64,000 bases of DNA from positions 59,767 to 123,766 of the forward strand of contig JADLZK010002592.1 in the NCBI GenBank assembly GCA_015847255.1. The letters run 5' to 3'. Below, one piece after another: positions 11,833-23,400 of the stretch. A model generated the notes under the pieces. That model was not told the origin of the DNA and ran no database searches. It worked only from the letters and a program-made list of their open reading frames with translations. This DNA is from Hyparrhenia diplandra (Eukaryota > Streptophyta > Magnoliopsida > Poales > Poaceae). Numbering within the stretch: position 1 is the first letter of the stretch; each line of letters begins with the position of its first letter. The translations under genes and the position numbers were made by a program.

Positions 11833-13730
11833 TGTTGCAAATGACTTTTTTTTTTTTTTAGAAGGGGCGGCAAAAGCTTTGCCGCGATTTCTATTAGACG
11901 AAAAACAGAAAAGACAAGTGCCAGCTCAGTTTTTTGACTGGAAACCGGGCCAGAAAAACCATACAAATGAGGAGGGTACCCTACTCCCCAAGCACACTTA
12001 GGTACCAAACAACTCAACTCGCGCCACAAATGGCGCCCCACTCGACTCGACCTTAGGGGAGTGTTTCACTCCACCTACTACTGGGATCCACAACTCAACT
12101 AACACGACGCGGAAGGGAGCAAAGATACACAAAGGAAAGACCTCTCGGTTGGATTGGGTCATCAACACGAGGCTCCAAACACCGCCGCTCGGTCGGATTG
12201 GGACGTCGACACGAGCCCCCACTCAGAAAGACTCCAAGAAAAATAAAACAAAATACACAAAAAAAAATGACACCACCACCACTGGGAGAGAAGCCGATGA
12301 CCAACCTGTCAAAGCTAGCGCCGTCGTCACCAACGATGAGCCAAAGCTTCATTCGCAAGCTCGAGCATCCAGGCTGAAAACTCCTCCACCATGAGGCTAT
12401 CGCCCCCAAGCTGCACACCCACAATCGCCGATCCCTCAGCTCCAGCCTCGCGTCAGCGAAAGTCCGTCCTTGAGAACAAAGGAAACCATCGATCCCGGCA
12501 ACTTCTGCGTGGGGGGCCTCGCCACACCCACCGCCTCACTCCACTACCCGGGACTCAGATAACTGAAACCACTCAGAGAGCGCCACCTCCGCTCAGCCGG
12601 CACCGAGATCACCACCACCATGCACGCCAACTCAGGACCTCCAGCGCCCATGGGCCCTCTGCATCTCCCAGCCAACACGGACCGTGTGCACCACCCCGCT
12701 GCGACGCTCAGACGACTCCACCAGCCGACCACCACCCCTGCCACAAGCCGAGCTGGGTCTCAAGATGCGGCGCCTCCAAGGAGGGAACGACGCCAGTGGC
12801 GCCGCCGTCGCACGTCCACAGGGGACTGGGTTTTCACCCTGAGAATCCCAAGCTGCAAGGCCATGGATGCACTCAATGGTGCCCCCAACGGGGAGAGAGA
12901 CGCCACAAGGCCGCCGCCACCATTGCCACCGACCAAGCGGTAGTGAGGCTTTCGCCCGTCAGCACCATGCCTGCCGCACACGCTCGGCCATACCAGGAGT
13001 ACGCTCCCCACCACACCTCGCTGCTACCGGAAAAAACCCCGGCACCACCCAAGGAACCACCACGGCACCAAGAGGAAGCATCCGAGGCCCCCAGCCCCCC
13101 CACCAAGGGGACGCTGCTCCAAGGTTGTCGACGCGGAGGGGAGGAGGAGCAGCAGCCATCGTACCTCAACCAGTCACCTGTGCAGAGACCCCACCGGCCC
13201 CCATCGCTGCCAAGTCGTCGGAGTAGGCAGGACCGGCGGCCGCCAGCAGAGGCCGTCGTCGACGCCACCCTGCCGGCCGCAGCGAACACCCCAGCACACC
13301 CGCCGCCGTCGCTGTCGAGGACCGCGTCGGCCGCCGCCGCGCCGGCCATGGCTGCCGTCGCCGCCACCCAGCTCCAGAGCCGAATCCCCAGCACCAACCG
13401 CGCCCCCCGACGCACCACCACCAGATCCGCCCGGGGCACCGCCGGATCCGACGGCAGCAGGCCTCGCCGCCGCAGGGGACGGCCCACCCCGGCGAGGAGC
13501 TCCAAGGGCCAAGGCGGCCGTGCCCGCCCAGAACCGCCGGAGACGAGAGGGGAGACGCCACGCCGCCACCCTCCCCACGGACCGCGCGAGCTCCGGCGGT
13601 CCGCTCCGGTGGCGGCGCGGCAGGGGAAGCCGTGGTCGAGGGGCGGCGGCGGCTAGGGTTGAGTCGCCCGCTGTCGCCCCGCACGGGAGCGACGCGAGCG
13701 GTCTTGACTAAGCTGTTGCAAATGACTTTT
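11833..13730 (-). mobile_element. LINE-like retroelement insertion with 17-bp target duplication
   Basis: The identical 17-mer tgttgcaaatgactttt flanks the element at 11833-11849 and 13714-13730. Just inside the left copy is a T run (11850-11860), so the element lies on the minus strand with a poly(A) tail. The 3' end reads cgcggcaaagcttttgccgc before the tail, and the 5' end is very GC-rich (gccgccgccgcccctcgacc). At about 1.86 kb it shows no reverse transcriptase or endonuclease motifs, so it looks non-autonomous or heavily deleted. The long Pro/Arg-rich open frames on both strands follow from GC richness and are not genes. Target-primed reverse transcription is inferred from the tail and the target duplication. 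Confidence 0.82.
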
Positions 13731-15227
13731 GTACAGTCGACATTTGGTCACTTATTCTTAGGTATTTTTCTTCTCCATAGCTACAGATCACTTGATACAT
13801 TATAGAAGCAAGATGGCGGTAGTTTTGTCAAATGCCAACTCACTCCAAAAGCTTAATGACCACCTTCTCACCCGCAGTTACATAACTGGTATGTGATTTA
13901 CATCTGCGTGGGTTACTTATTCTACAGTACATTTGGATACGCCGTCTTCACGTCCATACCTAAGAATGCAAAGAAAAAAAGAATTAGGCTTACACACATT
14001 CTGTCTTCTCTCTTTATATATAATCTATCTGTATCTATACTATTATTTTTTTTTAGAATTACACATTACACGTAGATGTTCAAAACATATACGCACATAC
14101 ACACCCCTATAGACAAGATCTCGTTCCCATTTCATTTTCTCAACTTGCATTACAAGGTGACAAATGCTGCACTAAAACCGACATGAAGCCCTCTGTGTCC
14201 GAGATATATAAGCTCGATTAGCGAAGGATACCAACTGATGGCCTTGACCTGGAGGAGATTCCAAAGTCACAACAGCTGTAAGGTGCTCATGCTGGAGTTT
14301 ATTTCTTCTCCGTTCTTGCGACAATTTTAACTAATTAATTACCTCAATCAAATACATACATAAAAGTGAAAGATTCCTCGGAGCTTCTGATGGAGCGGAT
14401 CGGAGACGTGTGTGTGTTAGCAGCCGAGGAAACCAATCAGTTTCAGGGGAACATCATCTTTGCTTAGCTTAGCTTCATCCCGTGGTAATAAAATATTACA
14501 AGAGTACTGACAGTAAACATATACTATAGATTATAAAACAACTGGACCAGTTTTCCGCATATGCCTAGGAATAAACTGCCAAATGTGCATTGTGTTCAAT
14601 AAATTATATGAGACCGACGGCTCTTTGAATCTTAAAAGAAATTAAAATGTCCATGGAGTTGAATGTGTGCCAATGAAGATGACGAGTGTGGAGACCGAGG
14701 GACAAAATCTTTAAAAACTGATAGCACAAGATCAAATAAAAACTAAGAGAGTAGAGAATATGGAGTATTTTTCCTTTTTTAATTAGTGCTCTGCTTGCAA
14801 TATGGAATAATCCAAAAGTTAGGGGGAAGTTGTGATGATGAATCACACAAAATGTGGTCTTAGCGGATATGCCTAGGATGATCTCTCTAAACCAGAGTTC
14901 ACAATAGCCGCCAGATGTTTCAATGGCTACCTTTACATGGTAGAGAATATTATAAGAGGGGAATAAGAGCCAAACTAAGACATTTGGTCTTCAAGAACTC
15001 TAGAAGATTTACTAAAGTGCACCAAGTGTATTTATTCCTCACTGAAACACCGTGAAAGCTCTCTTATAATTTCACTCATTTATCAAAATAGAAAAAATAA
15101 CTATTTTAGCAATTTTCAACTAATATCTTTACTAGTAAAGATATGACATACAAAAATGATTTTTGAAGATGTCTCTTTTGCTTCACTGGTAGTCCATAAC
15201 AGTGACTCTTTTGTACACTACTAATTT

Positions 15228-15705
15228 GATTTGTTTCTAGAGATGATCTACCTAAACGGTTGCAGGGTTTGGCCAGTTGCTTGACCTCCTGTGGAAATCA
15301 CAAATTTTCTCATTGTGTCTACTAGTCAAGGCGGACCAAGCAACCACCTTTGAGTATAGTATTTTATAGTCGCATTAAAAATCATTCTTTTAGTATTGTC
15401 ATATGATTTGTTTTCTCTTATATATCGCTTAGTTGCATATCCCTTATTAAAATAAAACTAATTAAAAATTAGATTTGTTTCTAGAGACGACCTACCTATG
15501 CGTTTCCAGGTTTGGAAAGTAGCCTGATCTCCTGTGGAAATCACAAATTCTCATTGTGTCCACTAGTCCAAGGCGGACCAAGCAACCACAATTGAGAATA
15601 CTATTGTAGTCGCATTAAAAAACCATTCTTTTAGCAATGTCATATGATCTGTGTTTCTCTTATTGCTTTGTTTTGCATCCGGTTATTAAAATAAAACTAA
15701 TTAAA
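15228..15705. repeat. Tandem duplication, 244-bp unit, two copies
   Basis: Copy 1 (15228-15471) and copy 2 (15472-15705) both begin gatttgtttctagagayga and end aaataaaactaattaaa. They share blocks such as cctgtggaaatcacaaattt and aaggcggaccaagcaacca, with about 10-15% divergence by eye. Non-coding. Confidence 0.85.
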
Positions 15706-16257
15706 TTCATAATAACTCACCATGGAAACTGATGAATGTATAACAAGCTAAAAATGGCAAATATCAGAGCAAATCAATTGAACACAATGTGAAGGATGTT
15801 CTTTTTTCTCCAAAAGAAAAGGTAAACGTTTAGCATACTCTCTACAAACTCTGTAGGTGAGAAGGTTAATTTTATTTGGAGCCATTTAGGGTTCTAAATA
15901 TGCATTTTAAGTTCTCATATTTGATAGTAGTTTCAAAACAACCTTGAATGTTGATATGGTGAATACAAAAGCTGTAGTGATCGAAGTTATCTACAACTTT
16001 ATAGTTAACTAGTTTTCCATTTAAAGTTATTTAGAGTCTAAATTTGTTTTAAGTCCTCAGATTCCGAGATTGAAATTTTCAAACAATCTCAGATGAAGAC
16101 ACGCCCTATATCAAAGTTGTCGTATTCAACAAGATAAAAAACTTTCTAGTTGAAATTTATTTAAAATCATTTGGTAGGTAAAATATTCAATTCAAGATTA
16201 TGAAGTGTTAATTAAACCATCATGTGACTATGCAGCAAGTGGCTAGAAAAGCACCTT

Positions 16258-16307
16258 CATGTTAACCAATTTAATGGCACATCATGTTAACCAATTTAAT
16301 GGCACAT
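16258..16307. repeat. Perfect 25-bp tandem duplication
   Basis: Two identical adjacent copies begin catgttaaccaatttaatgg, at 16258-16282 and 16283-16307. Confidence 0.9.
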
Positions 16308-16925
16308 TAGCAGAGGCGCTATTCTTCAGAGACTGTCAGCCTCCCATGTTTCACTTCTAAAAATATATTGTGTACTAGCGCATAGTAAGTTAATGATTCT
16401 TTGGAACATGATAATGACAAAGAAAACTTGAGAGAAAAAAAAAAAAAATTGAATCCGGAAATGAAAAAAATACAGTAAATGGATGATGGAATAAATTGTC
16501 ATGGCAAACAAATTCGAATATTTCTTTCTCCCGATGAGAAGTGACGGAGTAACAATGAAACAACCTCAAAGCGTGCATGCCCTTCATTCGCTTAAATAAG
16601 AAAGCATCTTACAAGTATAACTCCAAGGAGATCCCTTGGAATAAAAACTTTTCTATCGTTTTCTTCACAAACGCAACCACCGTAAACAAACACAAAGGTC
16701 GGCGAAGGAAGCAGCAGCCACTTTCCACTTGGTACAGCCAACCGTAAACAAGCACACTGGAGCGCCGCCTCTGCGTTTTTCAACTCTGCGCACACTCTCA
16801 AATTGCTACGCCAACATACCTGTTGCACTGGTTTACAAGTCTTTCGTTCAGCTGCTAGCTCAAATGTACGTTGTGATATATTTACTGTACCCACAATTTT
16901 TTTTTGTGCAAATCAAACTTGCTTA

Positions 16926-17890
16926 ACTTTGACCGTATTTAACGTCGACTTGGGTCTGGCTGTGCTTGCAGTGGCGGGCGGCGGCGCTATCCTTCATTGC
17001 GACGAAGGGCTTCGGCGGGGGGTGGCGGGGCTTCTGCGGTTTCGGATGTGCATCATTTTGGGCGGCGTGGCTAGAGGCTCTTGTCGCCTCGGACCGAGGT
17101 GGTGTGGGCAGCTGCCCTGGCAGTACGTCAACGGCGCCATGGTGGCGTGGTTGGCGACGACTCGCTCTTCCAATCGGCGACTTCGCTACATGGAGCTCCG
17201 GGCGAAAGCTCAACTCGACGCGGTCGGGCGGACGACGGCAGCGGCTTTTTGGCGTCTCTCCCTTCTTGAAGGCGTCGTCTTCGAGTCCCATGCCCTTGTC
17301 GTGAGGCGCCGGAGTTCTTCTCTACGGCGCGCTCCTCCTCCTCCTCCGTGGTCACTCTAGTCATCTCGCTCTCCTGCTGCACCTATTGGGCTTCACGTTC
17401 CTCCTCATTTGGGTTTAGCTAGCTAGTGTTGCTGCCATCGTCATGGTGTTCGGCAAATGCTTTTCTTTGCCGAGGCGTTCTTCTAGTTCGGTGGATGCTT
17501 TGCCACCAAGTTATTATCGCCCGGCCTCCTCTCGGGGTGGCTTCGGGCTCTTTGGGGTGGTGGGGGTTGGTTATGCTTTGCCGCCCGTGCTTGTTGGTGG
17601 ATGCTTTGCCGTCGGGATGTCTAGCGGGCGCTTTGCCATTGTTCTTGTCTATGGCCCGTTCACGCTAGCTACCCAAGTGTCGAGGTTTCTTTGTATTAGG
17701 TTCAACTTTGGGCTTCTTCGGTGTAGGGTCCGCCCCTACCCCCTTTCGTTTCTTGTTATGCATGCGTATGTAAGCGTGAGTTGGTCCGGGGTTCGTAATC
17801 GTTCGACTACCGTTTTTTCCCTCTTGTTGTAACAAAAATCCCTTCGCTTTTAATGAAATATGTGTCATTGGCGTCATCGAAAAAAAAAAT
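16926..17890 (+). mobile_element. LINE-like GC-rich retroelement, plus strand
   Basis: An abrupt GC-rich block in AT-rich DNA ends with ttttaatgaaatatgtgtca and an A run at 17880-17889, the 3' end of a retroposon. No reverse transcriptase motif is visible. The interior repeats gctttgcc at short intervals (about 17494, 17575, 17605 and 17630). The same motif is arrayed in the minus-strand element at 22.8-23.4 kb, so the two probably belong to one family. I could not define a convincing target duplication, so the left border is approximate. Confidence 0.6.
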
Positions 17891-18331
17891 ATTTATAGTG
17901 AATAATATAAACATTTACATAGTAAAGAATAGGCAGGGCAAACACATAGAAGTAGTAAATTTCCTAAAGGAATAGGAGCCTCCCTTTGGAGTGATTTATG
18001 AAGAAATTTTCTAGGATTGTAATTGTAAACCTATATATAGGAAAAAATTTATGCGGCCCTTTACAACAAAAGATTGAACATCTTGAAATCCTATAGAACT
18101 CAATTCATAGGAATTGTAGAGAAAATCCAAGAGAGGTACAATCTCTTGAAAACTTTCTTTTATGTCTATATATCTCTTTCTTGTAGTTCCTATGTTTCTC
18201 ATTTGTTGTTTCCAAATGCTCCATTATAAGCTTTTCTATCTGTATTTACAGTTTCTGAATATACAAACAATCGGCTCTGCCCTCCTTAGCAGAAGGAGAC
18301 AAGTGATATTACTTGCTAATCATGTTATATA

Positions 18332-18505
18332 GTCATCACCGGCAATCAAAACACAGTGGCTTGCGCCGCACCTCGACCGCCTGAACCGCTCTACTCGCTA
18401 TTCATACTACCTAGTCATCACCGGGCGATCAAACGCGGTGGCTTGTGCGGTGCCTCGACCACTCTCCCTCTAGGTCCGGGAAGAGCTCTCGCATTGCCTA
18501 TTCAC
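18332..18505. repeat. Diverged tandem duplication, about 82-bp unit
   Basis: Copy 1 starts agtcatcaccggcaatcaaa at 18331. Copy 2 starts agtcatcaccgggcgatcaa at 18413. Both continue through gtggcttg and gcctcgacc (cacctcgacc in copy 1) to a cttattcac-like end. Non-coding, upstream of the SPX gene. Confidence 0.7.
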
Positions 18506-18744
18506 GCGAGAAAGTGGGGTCATCGAGGAATACGCTGTCGTAGGCGTCCTTGGCCGCCGTGAAAGACCTCGTCTGTCCCTCGATGAACTCCATCTACTTT
18601 AAAATTGGTTATAATCTCTTTAATTATTATTATTACTACAAGATATCCCGACGCCGTTGGTGTCCCCAGCAGACGAGACGAAGCACGGCCATCTCGAAAC
18701 TGTGTGACATGATCCTCCCTCCCCTTGATTACACGCAACGGATC

Positions 18745-18752
18745 GCATATGC
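18745..18752 (+). promoter_or_regulatory. Candidate P1BS (PHR1-binding) site
   Basis: gcatatgc fits the P1BS consensus GNATATNC. It lies 79 bases upstream of a TATA box and about 230 bases before the SPX start codon. A near match (acatattc) follows 9 bases later. PHR-type factors bind this site under phosphate starvation, and SPX genes are standard targets. Confidence 0.6.
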
Positions 18753-18830
18753 TCCCACATATTCGCTTCTCGCCTCTTCCCTCTTCTGCTGCCTGCTCCA
18801 ACCAACAACCACCACCCCTCCTTCCCTCCC

Positions 18831-18837
18831 TATATTA
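18831..18837 (+). promoter_or_regulatory. TATA box of the SPX gene
   Basis: tatatta follows a C/T-rich stretch (ccttccctccc), about 150 bases before the start codon, with a ttcattctcattctcg pyrimidine-rich leader after it. Confidence 0.65.
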
Positions 18838-18981
18838 AGCTCGCCGTCGCCAGTGATTCACCCTCCTCTCATTCTCATTCTCGTTCAATTCAAAGAGAGA
18901 TCAAATTGATTGATCTACTGCATCAATCTCTCTCAGAAATCAAATAAGTTGTTGCAAGACAAGACCGGGCGACCGATCTCG

Positions 18982-19710
18982 ATGAAGTTCGGGAAGCGGC
19001 TCAAGAAGCAGATCGAGGAGAGCCTGCCGGAGTGGCGGAGCCACTTCCTCAACTACAAGGAGCTCAAGCGGCGCGTCAACGCCGTCGTCTCCTCCTCCCC
19101 GGCGGAGGCGGAGGCCGACTTCCTGACGCTCCTGGACGCCGAGATCGACAAGCTCAACGCCTTCTTCCTGGAGCGGGAGGAGGAGTTCGTCATCCGGCAG
19201 AGGGAGCTCCAGGACCGCATCTCGGTGTCGAGCAGCAGCAGCCTGCAGCGCGAGGTGGTGGACTTCCACGGCGAGATGGTCCTGCTGCTCAACTACAGCA
19301 GCGTCAACTACACGGGGCTCGCCAAGATCCTCAAGAAGTTCGACAAGCGCACCGGCGGCGTGCTCCGCCTCCCCGTCATCGCCGCCGTGCTCCGCCAGCC
19401 CTTCTTCGCCAACACCGACCTCGTCTCCGGCCTCGTCAGGGACTGCGAGGCCATGATGGAGGCCGTCTTCCCGCACGCCGCCGCCGCCAGCAGGGACCAC
19501 GACGAGCGCCAGGCGGTTGGCGTCGCCGAGCAGAGCATCTTCCGCAACACCGTCGCCGCGCTGCTCACCATGCAGGAGGTCCGCAGCGGGAGCTCCACCG
19601 TCGGGCACTTCTCCCTGCCGCCCATGCAGCCGCTGCCGGAGTCCGACTGGCTCGTCCAGTCCGTCAGCAACACGCCGACGACGGCGTCGCCACTCATCCC
19701 CACGCAGTGA
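18982..19710 (+). CDS. SPX5: SPX-domain protein (SPX3/SPX5 type), phosphate signalling
   Basis: A single open frame of 242 residues. The start at 18982 gives MKFGKRLKKQIEESLPEWR, the invariant SPX N-terminus; the in-frame upstream codons are not conserved. The SPX domain covers about residues 1-165: N-terminal helices with the basic cluster NYKELKRR (24-31), a long helical pair (about 44-82), and the basic face LAKILKKFDKR (113-123) whose lysines bind inositol pyrophosphates. The tail is Ser/Pro-rich and lacks any other domain, so this is a stand-alone SPX protein, not an SPX-EXS, SPX-MFS or SPX-RING. Such proteins bind PHR transcription factors when phosphate is ample and block phosphate-starvation genes. 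A P1BS site upstream suggests feedback control by PHR. The SPX5 label rests on resemblance and on the neighbouring nucleoredoxin pair, as I recall it in rice; SPX3 is the main alternative. Confidence 0.9.
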   Translation: MKFGKRLKKQIEESLPEWRSHFLNYKELKRRVNAVVSSSPAEAEADFLTLLDAEIDKLNAFFLEREEEFVIRQRELQDRISVSSSSSLQREVVDFHGEMVLLLNYSSVNYTGLAKILKKFDKRTGGVLRLPVIAAVLRQPFFANTDLVSGLVRDCEAMMEAVFPHAAAASRDHDERQAVGVAEQSIFRNTVAALLTMQEVRSGSSTVGHFSLPPMQPLPESDWLVQSVSNTPTTASPLIPTQ

Positions 19711-22700
19711 CTCCTCACTTGCTGCTCTGGTCATCACCTACCTGAATACTACATAGCTGTCGGCCATGGCCACCGCCATGCTCCATGGCACTACAGCAAG
19801 AACGATGTAAACTAAACTAAATTAAATTAATTGCAGGCTACCGTTTCGATTCCTCTCGTTTCTGTCACGATCGAGATAAATAACAAGTACTAGGACAAGA
19901 GTATCAGTGTACCATTTGTATAACAGGCAAGATCAATAGGCGTCGTTCGATCTTGCAGTGTAATTTTACCGGCAAATTAAGACCAAGCTAGCTAGCTGCT
20001 GGCAGATCAATCAAACCCTGATCTATGATTAGTTCCATTATCTTGCATTAGCAGCCACCTAATTGCATCTCGGCTCTTCACAGCTGTTCTGAGCTACCTA
20101 GTTCAGGGAACATGTCTTCAAGGAAGTAAAACTGGTCTCACTACGTGTTAAACCAGGGCACACCATTCTCTTTGATCAATGGATTCAAAGTCTGTAATTG
20201 ATGTAATTGTGCTTGGCATTTTCTTTGCCACTTTCTTTGTTTCTTGAACTTAGATTACGGCTGCCTGTTTATGTATTGAACACTTTGTTTTATATTTCAA
20301 TAAATTTCCTGCAGGAGCTCAGGCCCCTCCAGTTAGTTCAAATTAAATATACTATTGATTGATTGATTTGGTTACTTTCACTCTTTCAGCAAGTATAGCA
20401 TACAGCAATTTCTGAGTAAAGAAGCTTGTGTGATTGTGTATGTCCTTGAGGCAACAAAGACTGCAGCTTTGTTATGTAGAAATATAGTGCCTTGACATGA
20501 CTTGAGCAACACATCTCATGGATTTCTGGTGTTGGAAAAATAAAAGTAATGACAGTACGTTAGGCGAGCTAATAGAAAAACTAGAATCAGATACATCCAG
20601 CTCAACTTGAGGCTAGCAAGAAAGGGAGCATGGAGGAGAATCCTACGACTGTTAAGAGTAAATAAAGTTCACGGTCATTCTCCAAGTGCGGCTATTAGAT
20701 GTGGTCTGTTTACGCCGGCCTTGTGTTAATTTGTTTTATGAGGCGGTCGTTTTAACACTCCTGCTTATGTTAATGGAATATTAACAGAAACTATATATAG
20801 TTTCTGGGTTAATGATTAACTCACTATTTTTTTTTTTTTTTTTTGTGAACGCGCCTCTGCATTTCTATAGATGTGGCATCGATCTGTCGGTGTCCGCCTC
20901 TGTTAATTCAGTCTCCTTCCTGTCTCTAAAAGTTTGGCACTGTGGTGGTGGTAATAACAAGGATTACTCAGCGTGGTGCATTATTATGATTGTATATATG
21001 TGGAAGAAAACCGATGGATCTTGCGTTTTTGGAAACAAGAGAAGGCTCGACTTGGGCTCTCTGACGAGTCAAAAGGTGGCAATGAGGACCGAGGACGACG
21101 CTAGCCGACAGGCATCCAGTGGTTACGAAACAACACCAAACATTTTTTTTGATGGACGGCACCACCGCCACCGTTAAAGTGGGTACACTGTTTCCGATAA
21201 GTCAAACCCCCTCACCGTTGCTGTAACTAATGCCTGATGACAGGCAGGCAATCCCAAATAAACGATGTTATGCATGTAATAAGCACAGGTAGGCAGAGTA
21301 GGATCCGCTCCATCCATCCACAGAATATACCGTGGTGGTAGGTAGTGGGCTGCTGTTTCAACAACAAGATCGAAATGCATGCTATGCATTGCTGGCCAAC
21401 TATTCTCAACATGCATATGGTGGAGTTTAATCTGATTTAATTAATTTGTCTGAAGATAGATGCCTGCCAGATGGCCAAGGTCGAGACCACAGAGTCTTCA
21501 TCATGCGTGTATACTTCATCATATAATAATATGTAGTAATCATATCCATAATCTACTTTCTTCTTCTTCTTCATATATGCATATCGATCGTCAGCAGCAG
21601 TTCCTAGCTTGCTTTCGTTTTCCTGGCTTTCTCGTATGGAAGATGACAGGAATATTCTTTCAGAAAGGTGCCTAACAAACAACAGACGTGGAGAGAGAGA
21701 GCTCGGGGATGGGCATGGTTGCTGCTCTAATAATGGACAGTGGAGTGGATATTCCTCGCGAAATGCCGAAACCGAACTGAATGCAGAGCTCGATCCGGGC
21801 CCTGTGGAGTACTATGATAAAAGATCACCATCATATCACGCGGTGGGAAAAAGCAACTAGACAGAGCATGTGAGTCTGAATGCTACAGTACACTACTCCT
21901 AGAAAAGGACTAGTAGTTGCTTGGTGGTGGTGTGGTGTAACCAAATGCAGACAGAGAGATCGAGGAACGAAGCCGGCAACATCTCCATCGCCTTCCACTT
22001 CCTGATGTAGCCTTGCACAAGCTTCTCATCTCAGCGTCTCACTCTGCTCCGGACTGGAAGCAAACAGGCCATTTTCGAGGATTTAAGATGCTATGATCCT
22101 CGAAAACATATTTAACATCTTAAATATATCCTACTTGGTTGAACTGAAAATAATATCTTGTAGATCTTTGTGCTTGTACATGCACGGTCACACAAGTCAT
22201 CTTCAGCAATATGTAGTTTATCCGCAACTAGAAAGCACGTTCTCACCAAAACAGAGAAGCTCCTTATTAGAGATCTCACCAAATGAAAAAGGAGAGGTGC
22301 TATATAAGTTAAACGCAAAAGCATGGTCAAGTCTCGCCAACAACGACAATTAAGGGGGCACTTCAAGAGCATATGCTCATGTTTATGCCGAGGCGATAAT
22401 CCATTTTTTTTTTCTCTTGTTGATGCAGATGGATAGTGTAAGAAAGATAGTGGCGTCTCGTGATTGATTGATTAGTGATAACTAGGAGTGAGCCCATCTT
22501 ATCCTGTATTACCTTTTTTGTAAAGAAGCGAATTACGTAGAGCATATGCGGGATGCGGCCAATTGATCTCTCGCTCCACTGCACTAGCCTGCCACCTGAC
22601 AATTGCGTGGCAGATGGCCTAGCTTTATAAACTTTATCTACGAATGGAAGAGAACCAAAATACGACATTGATTATAGAACATTTACCAAAAACGGCGGCA

Positions 22701-22766
22701 AAGCTTCTGCTAGCGAAAACAAAGAGACAAGGGAAATTTTATTATATGTGTCATGTATTTCAGTAA
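19711..22766. other. SPX 3' UTR and gene-free, repeat-rich DNA
   Basis: The first several hundred bases are probably SPX 3' UTR. Beyond that there is no recognisable gene. A T run at 20827-20844 and ordinary AT-rich DNA are seen. At 22363-22668 the minus strand reads like decayed LINE-derived sequence (QLSGGRLVQW... then RIPHMLYVIRFF), at low confidence. Confidence 0.45.
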
Positions 22767-23400
22767 TTTTTTTCGCAACGGGAGAATATAGCCCATTTTC
22801 ATTAAAGAAGTAAATTACACAAAATATAAAAGAAGCCTCGTAGCACATATTAAAAACCATTAAGCTAGTGGTTAGTAACCTGGAATAAGCATAAGAACAA
22901 GAAAAAGATACAAGGAAAGAGCGATTGCCCTCAAATCTACAACTGAGCCTCTAATAAAAGGAATCAACGCAAAGGATGCCTACAATGTCGTGGTGGTAAT
23001 GTATCCGCCTAGAGAACATACAAGCAACGGTGGCAAAGCATCCCCAGCGAAGACCAAACGACCATGGCGGCAAGCATCCGCCAAGAAGTGGACTAGCACG
23101 CTCTCGGCAGCAAAGCATCCAACAGAGAGAGGAACCAAAGAGCCAATAGCGTCTTCCTGGCAATCCACCCACGACGAAGCATCTGCCAGGAAGAATGGAC
23201 CCATTGTGGCAAAGCATCTGCAGAGGAGAACGACCATATACTCTCAACAACGCAAAGCATCCGCCAGAAAGGAGACTAGTGATCAACGGCGGCAAAACAT
23301 CCACGTATAAGACAAGGACGTCCAAGCATCCGTCTTAAGAGAAACGATAGCAGCAAAGTATATACTACGAAAGCCAAACGACGACGGCCAGGCAAGCACT
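22767..23400 (-). mobile_element. LINE-like element, minus strand, with an internal repeat array
   Basis: On the minus strand the element ends with aatgaaaatgggctatattc, ctcccgttgcg and an A run (22767-22773 on plus), a LINE-type 3' end. The interior (about 23030-23350) holds roughly eight to nine degenerate copies of gcaaagcatcc spaced about 30-50 bp apart, for example at 23034, 23118, 23212 and 23255. The open frame across it (22951-23325) is only an echo of that repeat. The right border and target duplication are not defined. Confidence 0.55.

Larger units (their letters stand above)
13731..16880. other. AT-rich intergenic region with tandem duplications
   Basis: No gene is recognised. 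At 14050-14110 the sequence ttttttttagaattacaca followed by a cacaca-rich stretch resembles the tail side of the SINE at 39.5 kb, so a SINE remnant is possible. A 244-bp tandem duplication (15228-15705) and a 25-bp one (16258-16307) are present. The rest is featureless AT-rich DNA. Confidence 0.45.

Noticed and set aside
12391..13656. A 421-codon open frame rich in Pro, Arg, Ala and His, plus several long frames on the other strand
   Set aside because: It lies inside the GC-rich LINE-like element with a target duplication. The composition is arbitrary, no domain is visible, and long frames are open in several phases at once, as expected for GC-rich DNA.
14205..14290. Possible upstream exon of the eEF1B fragment (minus strand, after a ctccag acceptor-like site)
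   Set aside because: The translation does not match any eEF1B block I know, and the frame does not connect.
16803..17832. Open frames of 100-185 codons in the 16.9-17.9 kb GC-rich block
   Set aside because: They fall in a second LINE-like element with a poly(A) tail and show no recognisable motif.
18940..19745. Long open frames overlapping the SPX gene in other phases and on the minus strand
   Set aside because: These are shadow frames caused by the high GC3 of the SPX coding sequence; only the plus frame from 18982 has a known domain.
22990..23350. Regularly spaced repeats that might suggest a CRISPR array
   Set aside because: The units are degenerate, the spacing is uneven, there are no cas genes, and this is plant nuclear DNA. 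It is an internal array of a retroposon-like element.
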